A stretch of DNA of 64,000 bases from Cryptomeria japonica (GCF_030272615.1 NC_081410.1:192777619-192841618); one strand, 5' to 3'. Positions 37,501 to 48,870 are shown, numbered from the stretch's first letter. Translations and numbers: made by a program. Notes: generated by a model from the letters alone, not told the origin.

Positions 37501-38370
37501 TAATCAAATTAATAGAGTCGCGTATGTTACACAAAACCAAGAGGCTACCTTATGAAGATTCCCATACAAGAAGGCACTCATCACATCCATCTAAAATACT
37601 AGCCATCCCTAAGATGAAATAAATGAGAGTATAAAATGAATGAAATCCATCTTGGAAACAAGAGAAAAAATATTAGAATAGTTATCTCTCTCAATTAGTG
37701 AAAACTCCCTAGAAAGAAGACATGCCTAGAACTTGTCAACAAAACAATTTGCTGCATATTGGTACAATAGGCCCATTTACATTGAACCAACTTTATTCTC
37801 TTAGGAAGAAGAACAAGATATTAAGTATGATTCCTCATCAAACATGAACACTCCTTAGCAATAGAACTATCTCACTCAATAATACTTGAAGCATCTAAAA
37901 AAAATTATGAATTGGCTAAAATGGCAATGACTCAAAAGATTAAATCTTGAAGTATGTAAATAAGTGTAGGGAGTATCTATGGAATCAACCAAAAAGAGTT
38001 CCAACCTCCTCAAGAGTGATATAAGCCCACTGTGGAAAATTTTATGGATCTAGAGAATGTGATCAAGACCATCATCTATATCACCTTAAAGAAGCAATAT
38101 GTCCTCAAGCGATGAAGAAGGTTGAATATGTGGTGATGAAGAAGTAGGGTAGGGGATATCCATTTTGTGAAGGACTCATCAAAATCAAGATCATAATTAA
38201 AGTAGACATCTTTTGTGTCAACATTAAATAACTTATATGCCTTCACATCCACACAATAGCTAACAAAAATAAAAGGTTGACTCTTCTTCTCTATTTCTTT
38301 ATGTCATCCATCTAGAATGAACGTCCAAAACTCCCTACAAAATGTTTTGAAGAAGGAAACATAAAGCTTG
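37500..38370 (-). pseudogene. Degenerate Ty1/Copia pol remnant
   Basis: Minus-strand translation in mixed frames gives, in pol order, FIFVSYCVDVKAYKLFNVDT (38200-38260), which matches the Copia post-integrase block FVGY...KAYRLF; then AKECSCLMRNHTWYLVLLP and KLVQCKWAY (37750-37870), matching the start of Copia RT; then an FxMDVMSAFLYGNLHK segment (37555-37600), matching QMDVKSAFLNG. Many stops and frameshifts. No LTRs were found nearby. Confidence 0.75.
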
Positions 38371-38710
38371 GCATGGTACCAAGACTCCTTAAGATTCATT
38401 CTACACTACCTTGTGAGGAAAAAAGTTATAAATATAGTTGACAAGGTTCATTCGATCTCGTTTGGTATGTCTACAACTACATTGAAACTGGAGGGGTCCA
38501 CGACCATTAGGGTTTCAAAAAACCCTAATTGTGAGCTATAAATTGAAAATTGGTAATGATTTGAGGTCATTTGCACTGACTTGCTTTGTAAGAATTCCTT
38601 AGAGACTATAGTGCTTTCGGTGTCCTTGGAGCGAAATGGCGGGTCACATAGCGAGACTGCATTTTTCCAAGCGAGTGTGATCGTATCAGAGACCTCTCGG
38701 CATTGGTGCC

Positions 38711-39400
38711 ATGGTGAGTTGTCAAAATTTATGCCCTTTTTCATCTTTTTTTCTAATTTTTGCATCGATCTTTGATAGGTCAACTTTCATGCATTTCACA
38801 ATTGACTATCAATTTTTTTGCATTTTCTTTGTATGCTTCGCAATTGATTTTTAATTGCACATTTGAAGTTCCTGATTCGCACTTGTTTAAATCCATTCAC
38901 ATTTGAAAGTTTTGATTCACAATTACTTAAATCAATTCGCATTTGGTTTAAGTATTTTGCAATTGATGATGATAGGCATTTATTTATGTGTCCTAATAAT
39001 GCGAAGTTGTAACTAATTCATTTTTTTTTTTTCAAATGCAGGAGCATTGTCCAGTATTGCTTGCTAGATAGACAAGGCCATATGGTCTTGATCAACATCA
39101 TGAGTTGGACGCAGAGGATACTGCTTTGTTGCAACAGGTTGGATTTTATCACATAGCACATTTGTCTGAGGTTATAGCCAACAGGGCCATGATTACTGCT
39201 TTGATTGAGCGGTGGTATTTAGATACATGTTCTTTTCATCTACTAATAGGTGAGGAGTCCATCACACTTGAGGATGTGTGGCGTATCTTACACATTCTAA
39301 TATTTGGTACACAAGTTAATTTTGATCATTGTGGGGTAAATGCACAAAGATGGTGGTTAGAAAAATGGACACCACCCAAAAAAACATGGAAAAATAAGTA
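38711..39400 (+). pseudogene. Second PMD gene fragment, truncated at about 39400
   Basis: An ATG at 38711 directly abuts a good donor (gtgagt, 38714). The acceptor at 39040-39041 opens an exon reading EHCPVLLAR, stop, then LLQQVGFYHIAHLSEVIANR, LIERWYLDTCSFHL and GEESITLEDVWRILHI, the PMD signature. The frame ends at 39401, where the palindromic array begins, so the rest of the domain is missing. The closest relative in this window is the antisense PMD of element A, but this copy has an intron and no adjacent LTR. It may be an interrupted host-type or MULE-type PMD gene into which the neighbouring block inserted, or a passenger of that block. Confidence 0.75.
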
Positions 39401-39404
39401 GCAC

Positions 39405-39605
39405 GTACACGGTTATAAAATTTGAAATGACCGCGTATGCGCTCAGGTTTGTTGTTCCCGAACCTAGAGAAGGTAGTGTGTATGCGTTGCTTTTAGGAAA
39501 AGTAGTGCGTACGCACTACCTTTAGGAAAATGAGCATGTACGCGCTACCTATAGGAAAATGAGCGCGTACACGCTACTTATCCCTAAAAGACCATGTACA
39601 CGATA
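39405..39605. repeat. Left palindromic gcgtacgc tandem array
   Basis: Four to five units of about 30 bp from 39465 on, each of the form ggaaaatgagcgcgtacgcg followed by ctacct, with variants gtgcgtacgcac and catgtacgcg. Two looser copies lie at 39405-39460. Confidence 0.85.
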
Positions 39606-39766
39606 CCTGTCAAAAAAAGTTTTTAAAAAAAAAACTGGGTCTTATTTTCCTATGATAGCCGCGTTTTTATTTTTATTTTCTTCATTTTCTTTGCTAAACC
39701 ACGAACAGGGTGCTATATTTCTCCTCCAAACCACGAATGCGGTGCCACATTTCTCCTCCAGACACT

Positions 39767-42321
39767 ATGGATCAAGGTTAGTTTTTGTTAATTTTTGTCT
39801 TTCTTTCCCGTTTGTTCAATTTGTTTTACGTTTTGAATTGAATTTCATTAATTTTGATTAGGTTTTTTCATTTTTTGTTTCAAAAAATAGATTCTTCTAA
39901 TCCAGAACAAAATGCACCTCCTGAAAACCCACAATATACACCCCCAATTCCTCCTTTTGACCGCACACCTGAAACACAGGAGCAATTAATTAATCAATTA
40001 GGGCAAAATATGTCTAAAATCAATAGACTAATTGATAAATTGAAAACATCCAAACTTGAGCATCATAAATCCCTCGCCACTAGCCTAGAAACATTAGCTA
40101 GTGGTGCCATAGTTGTTTCCACACAAATTACCAAATGGGGAAACTTTAGGGATAGGTGTCGTCGATTCTATGATGATGGGTTATCATACGAGGGAGTCAA
40201 AAAAAAAATATTAGTAAACAACAAGTATGCATGCCCTTTTTGTTGATCCTAAAACTGGTTAGTCGTTACCTCTTAATGCAAAGAGGTTTCTGATTAATTA
40301 GTGTACCAATGTGCAGATGAAGAATCTTTTTTGGCAGAGGTGGTGGATGGCCTTTGATGATCCACCTTGTAATAATTATGAGGTGCCATTGTATTTTTTA
40401 AGAAAAGTATACTGTGAGTTTGTGCTCAATGTGTGGCCAAACTATTTTGACATGAGAGAGTTCCATGGTAGAGGTGGTAGCTCTGCCCAAGATAGACCTG
40501 GAGCCTGTAGGCGATTACCCGTGGAGAGGCGCCACTCCCTAGCACCCAAACCCAAGGTGCATCAGGCTGTCCCAGTAGAGCTGAAAGAGTCAATGGAGCT
40601 ACAGACTCTTCAAGCGGCCACAACGTTGACTAGTGCCATCATCCAGCATGGGACGTCGTTAGCACACCCTATTGTACTGGATGATGAGCCATTAGTTGCT
40701 CCAAGTGGCGACAGAGAGCCCATCTAGCATATGTGTGTCAGTTGCTCAGGGATAGATGATGTGGCTGGTGCAAATAGATCCACATCTCATCCATGCACGA
40801 TTTGCGGGAGTAGATGTCAGGCCCACATGAATGAGGATTTCGCGCTGACAGATGAGTTGATGGACATGGTGGTTGCCCATCAGCGATAGACACAGGTGTG
40901 TTGATTTGAATTCATAACATTTTATTTATCAGTCACTTTAAATTTGTAATTACATAAATGAATTTTCATGTATACATCGATTTAAATTGAGACAAATAAT
41001 ATGCATTTCAGAATGCAGTAGTGGTATCCCATACTCCTCCCCTAGTTACTACAACTGCAACTTCGATGCCTGAGGTATAAATTTTGTAACATGTTAAAAT
41101 AGAATAATACACTTTGAATTCAAAAAAAATACAAGATATACTAACTATCTTTAATGCTTGGTCCAATTTTTGGTTTGTAGGTGTTGATAGGGGACCAAAT
41201 GTCCCAGATTGATGACATCACGCTCTCAGCGATCGATTTTGGCCTACAAGGCTATACGGTATCATATTTTGTACAACCTTTTTTATGTATTGTTTTGATG
41301 AAATATGAAAGTCATTTCATTTTAGATTTTTAAAATTATGTTTAATATATTATCTATACTAATATCTCATGTTAATTTTTTTTTTTAGGGTACCCCCTCC
41401 ACGTCTAGGGCTCGTCCTAAATAAAAGAGTTCCTCGAAGACGCCAAAACGTGGGAAGAAGGTAATTGAACACATTTTTAGTTGTACAATTGTTTGAAAAT
41501 ATTAAAATCAAATATTAGTTGGGGTTTGTAGATTGATTAGTGTTTTTTGTCTATTTTACATGTACAATGGCCATTGAGCTATGTGGATTTGTTGAATGCA
41601 CCTAATTCGCCCGTGGATCAAGAGAGGGCGGAGGTATGTATCTCTACTTTATTTTCTTGATTTCATGATTATATGCACGTGTACATGTGAACTTGTGATA
41701 TATTATAATCTATATTTTTTTCATACATAAAATATCCATAATTGTTTCATCAATGGCAAATCCTCCTCCGTGCACTGGAGAAGCATCTCAAGATCCAATA
41801 CACTTTTGTTTGATATATTACATTAATTGTTTTTAACCTACAATACTTACCATTATATTAATTGTATAGGTAATAGCGACAGTTTCTCCATTGATTGCGA
41901 GCCATCCTCAGTCCATTAGAGAAGCATCTCAGACACGGGTACGTCATTGTTCTCTATATTATAGCTTTTAAGTGTTTTGATATATTTATGTTAGTACATT
42001 GTATTAATTGTATATTTAATCTACAATAGACCCCTTCACAGTATGGCCATAACATGGATCCTTTTAAGTATGTCTTCAAGAAAACTCCTAAGAGTGACAA
42101 GGAGAGGAGAGCAAAGACATTAGCTCCTAGATCAATCGATGAGGTAGTCTACATTTCAAATGCAAAGGAATTATAGTTAAATACATAGTTATGTTGTTAA
42201 TTGTGAACTATTTTCTACAAAAGAATTCTAACTTGGCTTTTGAATTGTGGTTTTGCAGCCATCTACAGAGCCACTTACTGCATCGAAGAGGCTTGATTTT
42301 GATGATCCACCACAAGTTTAG
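39767..42321 (+). pseudogene. Multi-exon gene of unknown family in the candidate transposon
   Basis: Splice sites delimit about ten exons: 39767-39776, 39891 to about 40254, 40317-40895, 41012-41074, 41181-41258, 41389-41460, about 41568-41633, 41880-41938, 42030-42143 and 42259-42321. Exon 1 joins exon 2 to read MDQDSSNPEQNAPPENP. The N-terminus is Pro/Gln-rich and followed by a likely helical stretch (LINQLGQNMSKINRLIDKLK). A middle block (NLFWQRWWMAF, FLRKVYCEFV) is hydrophobic and aromatic. Then comes a possible zinc site CVSC...CTICGSRC and a basic tail (FKYVFKKTPKSDKERRAK). I recognise no family. In-frame stops (near 40730, 40888, 41424), an A-run frameshift near 40205 and a lost acceptor before 41568 (aa for ag) show decay. 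It converges on the transposase gene. Confidence 0.65.
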
Positions 42322-42764
42322 GATCATATAGTGTTAGTTTTGGTCATAGAATGACCAATACATGTAGATATATTTTACTTTTTTATTGTATATCGATTTG
42401 GACATGGCATATGCCACATTTTTGTAATACTTGTATTGACTTGGCAGACATGCATTTTTTTTATATATATAAATGTTGATATTCGATCCAATAAATGTGT
42501 ACTGAGTTCATTATTTGTTATTTTTTGTATTTTTTTGTTGTACTTTTATAAATTTAATTGATCATTTGCCTATGTAATCAACAATATGAATATAAACAAC
42601 AAAAATATATGATATAAAACATTGCAATCGTGGAATATGTTCTGATAAAATTTCTAAAATGTTGAATTAACCCTACAAAACTCCTTGTATTAAGTTCATT
42701 ATTGTGTATTCGTTGTATTTGGTGGCTTCCCTTTTATAAATTTAAATGAAAATTTTCATATGTA
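42322..42764. other. Non-coding spacer after the unknown gene
   Basis: AT-rich, with aataaa words at 42490 and a single early copy of the 28-bp minisatellite unit near 42585. Probably the 3' untranslated region and spacer. Confidence 0.5.
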
Positions 42765-42850
42765 ATCAACAATATGAATATAAACAACATAAATCGACAA
42801 TATGAATATAAACAACATAAATCGAGAATATGAATATAAACAACAATATG
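42765..42850. repeat. 28-bp minisatellite, about 3 units
   Basis: Unit aatatgaatataaacaacat plus aaatcgac, three nearly perfect copies. Confidence 0.9.
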
Positions 42851-42884
42851 TATTTGGTGCGAGAGCACCCTCACGCTTGCAATG

Positions 42885-44093
42885 GTCAAATTTTGGTTTT
42901 CATGTGCACAAAATGACATCATGAGTGTGTCTGGTTGGGCAGGTTTATGCTAGGCATGCCCCTTTCATTCATCCCAAAGCATCGAAACGTCGAGTCATAC
43001 CCTGCCAGTGCGATCTCTCAAGTGCTCTAAGTCCAAAAAAATTTCAAACTTTGACAGACTATTTCTTCCAATCCAAGACACATATGATCGATCTATTTGA
43101 ACCTATGGGGTCACGTGAGGGTCCTCTGCAATGGCCTATCTTGGTTTTTGACAACTTGGACCCATTTTCAATTGGTAGCATTTTTTTGCCTGCTGCAAAA
43201 ACCGTCAGTTGCATGCAATACAAAGTTGCAAGATTGGCCATAATTGATTTAGTTCATCATGTGCACAAACCGATGTCACGAGAATGTTCAGGTGGGAAGG
43301 TTTATGCTAGGTATGCCCCTGTCATGCATCCAAAAGTGCCTGAACTTTGAGAGTCATACCCTACCGGTGCGATCTCTCAAGTGCCCTGAGTCCAAAAAAT
43401 TGTCAAACTTTGACAGACTATTTCTTCCAATCCAGGACACATATGATCGATCTGTTTGAACCTGTGGGGTCATGTGAGGCTCCTCTATAATGGCCTATCT
43501 CTATTTTGATGAATCGGAGCCATTTTTAATTGGTAGCATTTTTTTGCCTGCTACAAAAACCGTCAGTTGCATGCAATGCAAAGTTGCAGGATTGGCTAGA
43601 ATTGATTTGGTTCGTCGTGTGCACAAACCAACATCATGAGCATGTCTGGGTGGGTATTTTTATGCTAGTAATTCCCCTTTTGTGCATCCCAAAGTGTCGG
43701 AACATCGAGAGTCATACCCTACCGGTGTGATCTCTCAAGTGCCCTGAGTCCAAAAAATTGTCAAACTTTGACATATTGTTTCTTCCAATCCAGGACACAT
43801 ATGATCGATCTATTTGAACCTGTGGGGTCATGTGAGGCTCCTCTATAAGGGGCCTATATCATTTTTGATGAATCGGAGCCATTTTCAATTGGTAGCATTT
43901 TTCGCCTACTGCAAAAATCGTCAGTTGCATACAATGCAAAGTTGCAGGATTGGCTAGAATTGATTCAGTTTGTCATGTGCACAAACTGACATCACGAGCA
44001 CGTCCGGGTGGGAAGTTTTATGCTAGGCATGCCCCTGTTGTGCATCCCAAAGTGCCAGAACGTCGAGAGTCATACCTTACTGGCGCAATGTCC
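42885..44093. repeat. 359-bp tandem repeat, about 3.4 units
   Basis: The word acatcatgag/tgtcacgag recurs at about 42912, 43272, 43630 and 43989, so the period is 358-360. Units share gtttatgctaggcatgcccc, gagagtcataccctaccggt, gacacatatgatcgatct and tggtagcattttttgcctgc. Units differ by a few percent. Open frames across it shift between units, so it does not look coding. Confidence 0.9.
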
Positions 44094-44239
44094 AAGTTGC
44101 TTGACAACTTTTTTGACTATTTGTTTGACAATAATGACAATTTTTACTTAAATTGTATATAGTCTTAATATATGACCCCTATGACCCGATAATGAATGAA
44201 ATAATTCTCCATGATTATATAAGAATCGAGAATGTTCAT

Positions 44240-44600
44240 GATTGACCTTACCAGATCACATATACTCAAAACATAGTCACAAAACATTGACACAAAAAAT
44301 AGTCACAAAACATTGTCACATATTATTCAAAAATTTGCCTCTAAATATGGTCAATTCAACTCTTATTTATTTGATTATACAAAAAAATGTCTTACAAATC
44401 ATCTCATGGGATTTTATACAAAATTTGACATTACAATATGTGCGATTCAGCTCATCGCCATTTTAATATACAAAAATTGGCATGTACATGTGTACAAATC
44501 AGCTTATTGCCATTTAAATATACAAAAATATGCCCCTAAACATGTAAAAATCAGCTCATGGGCATTTATATATACAAAAAATGAATATAGAATAATTTGT
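44240..44600. repeat. Short interspersed tandem words before the transposase 3' end
   Basis: atagtcacaaaacattg(t/a)cac occurs twice at 44271-44320; aatcagctcat(g/t)g(g/c)cattt with an atatacaaaaa continuation occurs three times at about 60-75 bp spacing in 44440-44580. Confidence 0.65.
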
Positions 44601-44650
44601 CGACGATTTCTACAAAATTCTCAAAATCATTCTACTCTGAACCATAGAAT

Positions 44651-47562
44651 CAATCAAGTGAGCCTTTAGGATCGGCTCTAACCCGTATTTTGTCAAGTAT
44701 TGCCTCATGGTCAGATTCATAAACTTTCCATAAAATCTTGTTATGAGGTCTACCACGATACTTCATAAAATGAATATTTGTTGCAACAACAAGGTTAGAG
44801 AAATGAAGAATATGTCTGTGTGTTTCAAAGTCCTCGAAAAACCAAACATCAGAATTCTTGATAGGGTATCTCTGAAGCCATGTTCCTGTCACGACAACAG
44901 ACCCTATTGGGTACACAATACCCTCTCTGTCAATGATTGTGGTTGTAAATTTTCTTTTTGGCTCAACACAATGACACAAATAGTAGTATGTTCCTTCTTC
45001 ATTGTTCTCTTCTACAACAACTGCATACACATGACCTACATTTTATAAAGAAGTAATTAATACCAAAAATAAAGTATGATGTACAAAAAAATGAACCAAA
45101 AAGAATACTTGCGAAAAAATTAACTCAAAAAATCACCCAAATCCACTAGGTCGGATACATGGTCAAAATCCACTGATGTCTCCATTTGGGTCAATTATAG
45201 TGCTCTGGGAATTTAATATGTATCAATGGGAACCAACGGTCTACAAGACCATTTGTCAACCCACTCTTGTGATTCACATTCTTCCCAAAAACAATACATG
45301 CATGAAGAGCAAAAAAATACCATCTGTCTCATATAAATTACCAGTGAACTTGAATTTGAACTTATAAATGAGTGCATGTCACTCGATCCTGCAATTGTAC
45401 AACAATCTAGAAAACTTTCAATGTTATATTCAGTGATCAACCAAAAATATCTATGAACCATTGACGTACTTGGATTACCTAGACCCATCATAGACTTACA
45501 CCATCGCACAATTGTTTCTACATCTATCAACTCAGCACCACCTTCATACTTCAATTCTTCTCTAGCTAGGGCTCCTTTTACACATGCTCTTGCACTATCG
45601 TGATCTCCCTTACCATGTCCAGCCTCAGTGACATTCCAAAAATGTTGTACACCACTTGTCATATGCATCCTTGTCAACCAATAAAACATCCTTGCATTCT
45701 TGAATTGTGCGGTGCAATTATCTGACCATATTAAGTGTTGGTTGTATCGTATGTTCCTTTCCCTTAAACTATCATAGAAAACTTGAAAGCATCCTTGTAC
45801 AAACTCCGATGAATGAGTATGATCATAACATATGTAGAAGTGATAATCTCTTACAACCTTTCTATCCTCCTCTGTGCTATCATCTGCATGCATGAATGTT
45901 GTGTACAAAAATAGAAACTTGTGTAGAATGATAATACATAGATTGCACTTTATTTAGAAATTGTAGTGTATAATTTTCAGCGAAATCAATGATAGAGACA
46001 ATGGTGCAAAGAGGAAATGTATCCTTACATAACTTGAATTTATCATCTAACCATCGAGCTCTATGTGTATGCATTATGTACTCATAAACTAGTTTCTCTT
46101 GAAACATTTTCATAAATTCAGCTACACATATATCATTTTTTATTAGCTCACATCTCTTCAAATCTTTTCCATCTTTAACTCCATATGTGATTGTCTTGTA
46201 TTTTCTGAAAGAAACTCGTTTCCTACCAATTTCATGTGTGCTCTGCAAATGTACGCATCTTGGTAAACATTGCAAACCACCACATATAGCACAAGAACCT
46301 TCTAAACAAGGCATCTTATAATAAATGCAACTGTCATGTCTATTACATAGCACACTTAAATAAATTCTCTTACCGACTTAGGAGGTGCTTGTATATTGCA
46401 TTCCTGCAAAACATCGTTAGTGTGCAAAGTAGAACAAATATGATGAAAAATATCATAGTGCATGGAAAATTCAATATGCATCCTACAACAACACATGGTG
46501 CATACATGATTAATCTTAGTATAAAAAGGTTTTACCATTTCAAAAAATCTTTGAGAAATTCTTATTTAAGGAAACTTTTGAAGGAATCTTTCATAAAATT
46601 TAGTTTGAGTCATGTCCAAATTGTGTTTGGCATGTGCTCATGATTTGTAGACCTGATTCGCCTTCTAACAACATCTCTTTGGTTGGGTGAAACTCTTGTG
46701 TTGTCATGCCAAAAAATTTGAATTAATGTTTTTAGTGCATCAACAACAACCTTGTCTTTGCGTGGTAGTCTACCCGAGAATGCCCAAAGAGAATTATTGT
46801 TAGGTTCCTCTATTTTTTCCCACCTCTTTAATGTTTTACTTAATGTTGTTCTACTAACGTTTAATGACTTGTTTTTCTTATCAAACGATCTTTTTTTATT
46901 TTCTTGCTCATTATGGTTGATGTAATGACACGTCGAGTAGCATTAGAATCTTTAGTACATGATTTTGAACCAATATCTTGATATGCATCAAATAGATTTC
47001 TCACAATAGTTCTTTCACTGTTACTTTCAGATGTTCTTAGGCCTAGAATTTTCATTCTGTCTCTAAAATTCAAATTTTTATTCATTTGAACAATTAATTG
47101 ACATCTTGCGGTTTGATTCAAGTTTTCAAAATAGTTTTGCCAAATTCTTTTAACCATTCTCCTACAAGTTCATTCATTCATTTTATTGGGAATTGGCTTC
47201 AATATATTCTCATCAAAGTCAATTAGATACTTTGGTTTCCTATGAATGATTCTAGGAGGTGTTAACATCTATGCATTATGTACATTCAATTCATCAAATA
47301 GAGAAGGTGCATGTTCATCATTGAATTGATTATTCAATGTGGTATCTTCTTCAATTGCATTAGGTTCATATGGTAAATCAAATGTGTCTTCTTCAATTGC
47401 ATTAGGTTCATTATGTTCGTTTGGTAAATCGAATTGAGATGTTGAGGATGACATACCTTCTTCTCTCATTGTTCTTATGTCACATAATTTCTTCGTATGT
47501 TGCCTTTGTCTTTCCTTTTCAGCCTCTCGTTGTTCCATCGTTCCTCGCTTGTTCTTTCCCAT
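44651..47562 (-). pseudogene. DDE-transposase-like gene, family known mainly from animal genomes
   Basis: Start ATG at 47562 (MGKNKRGTMEQREAEKERQR). Read with frame changes, the minus strand gives a basic N-terminus; a block with FRDRMKILGLRTSESNSERT; a cysteine/histidine block (HVCTMCCCRMH, about 46510); a second one (CLEGSCAICGG, 46300); IDFAENYTLQF (Asp codon 45987-45985); HLIWSDNCTAQFKN (Asp codon 45722-45720); and WNVTEAGHGKGDHDSARA (about 45635-45585). The order CLxGxCxxCG, DFxENY, SDxxxxQ(F/Y)KN, HGKGxxD is that of an uncharacterised RNase-H-fold transposase-like family common in animal genomes. A last exon (44651 to about 45034, intron acceptor tgtag) encodes HVYAVVVEENNEEGTYYYLC. Stops near 47269 and 47175 and frameshifts near 46890, 46355 and 45895 break it. 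I cannot name the superfamily with certainty. Confidence 0.75.
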
Positions 47563-47859
47563 GGTTGATATCGGATATCCTAAATAGAATCATATATATA
47601 TATATATGTTCATAAACAAACAAATAACCATAAATATGCATCTTATTATTATTTTTGAATCAAGCTATTAAACAAGCACAATAATATTGACAAAACTAAT
47701 AAGAACAACAATTCAATCTTTTCAAATCATGCAAAAACAAAAAAGTCACTTACATCTATATGTAAAATAGTGATAGAAGTGTAGACACAGTTGCAGTGGG
47801 GCCTTCAACGACCTCAAAAACTTCTTTTGAGGCTCTTGGGCAACTAAAAATATCTCTAC

Positions 47860-48130
47860 GTACTACGTACGCGCTATATTAATAACTGCGTGTGCGTTGT
47901 TAGTCCATAAAATGTTGGCAATCCCAACGGTATTTTTTCCCATTATTTACTAATATGTAGCGCGTACGCACTCCTAAGCCTAAAAAATGTTATGGCAGGG
48001 TAGCAAACTAATAGGCTCAGTACCCTATATGCGCTTACAAGTAATAAGTATCGTGTGTGCACTCCTATGCCTTGAAAAATTTATGACAGGGTAGTGAACT
48101 AATAGGTTCAATACCCTATATGCGCTATTT
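47860..48130. repeat. Right palindromic gcgtacgc array
   Basis: Contains gtactacgtacgcgctat (47868), gtagcgcgtacgcactcc (47957) and gtatcgtgtgtgcactcc (48048). The last two head a roughly 91-bp tandem pair that also shares ggcagggtag and ataccctatatgcgct. Confidence 0.8.
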
Positions 48131-48155
48131 GTAGTAGAAAAAATGTGAATGAAAA

Positions 48156-48279
48156 GGGAGGGAGGGAGGGAGAGAGAGAGAGGGGAGGAGAGGGGGGAGA
48201 GTAGGGGGAGGGAGAGAGGAGGGGGATGGAAGGGAGGGAGGGAGAGAGGGAGAGAAGAAGGAGGGGAGGAGGGAGAGAA

Positions 48280-48350
<71 letters not shown>

Positions 48351-48448
48351 GGGAGGGAGGGGAGGAGGGAGAGAGGGAGAGAAGAAGGAGGGGGGGAAGG
48401 AGAGGGGAGGGGGGAGGGAGGAAGAGAAGAAGGGGTATGGAGGAAGTT

Positions 48449-48492
<44 letters not shown>
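48156..48492. repeat. (GA)n/(GGGA)n tract of unit 1
   Basis: About 340 bases of almost pure purine on the plus strand, with a 46-base pure (GA) core near 48296-48347. Frames over it are repeat artefacts. Confidence 0.95.
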
Positions 48493-48494
48493 CC

Positions 48495-48870
48495 ATAACA
48501 CAATATGACCCTTAGAACACAATATGACCCCTAACAACATCTAAGGGGTCATAGGGTGTCCTAAGGGGTCATATGACACTAAATTATCCCTTAGCACACC
48601 ATAGGACCTATAACGACACCAAATAGTGTCCTAAGGGGTCATAGAACACCATATGACCCTTTAGAACACCATATTGTGTTGTTATGGGTTGTATGGTGTC
48701 TCGAGGGGTCATATGGCATCCTATGACCCCATAGGACACCATATGGTGTTTTTATGGGTTTTATGGTGTCTTAAGGGGTCATATGGTATTCTAAGGAGTC
48801 ACAGGACACCATATGACCTCTTAGGAAACAATATGACCTCTAATGACACCTAAGGGGTCATATGGTGGGC
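48495..48870. repeat. Interspersed direct and inverted ctaaggggtcat words, unit 1
   Basis: Words such as ggtgtcctaaggggtcatat and their complements atatgaccccttaggacacc alternate about every 20-40 bases, so the region can fold on itself. The copy in unit 2 is 49857-50205. Confidence 0.85.

Larger units (their letters stand above)
39400..48140. mobile_element. Candidate large DNA transposon with DDE transposase and unknown passenger gene
   Basis: Both outer edges carry arrays of a gcgcgtacgcgctac-type palindrome (39405-39605 and 47860-48130), and inside each array the first gene starts facing inward: the unknown gene on plus from 39767 and the DDE-like transposase on minus from 47562. The extreme edges share the pattern TAGC(A/G)C(G/A)TA(C/T)A in inverted orientation. 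This is the layout of a DNA transposon with subterminal repeats. No target duplication could be fixed, so the ends are approximate. The left edge cuts a PMD exon, as expected of an insertion. Confidence 0.5.

Noticed and set aside
38448-38783. 111-residue antisense frame upstream of the PMD fragment
   Set aside because: No recognisable domain. The plus strand here is better explained as the leader of the PMD gene with a donor at 38714.
48125-48540. Long open frames on both strands (Ser/Leu-rich, Arg/Glu/Gly-rich)
   Set aside because: They are translations of the (GA)n/(GGGA)n tract, open in all frames because the repeat has no stop codons. The same applies to 49568-49880 and 57658-57921.
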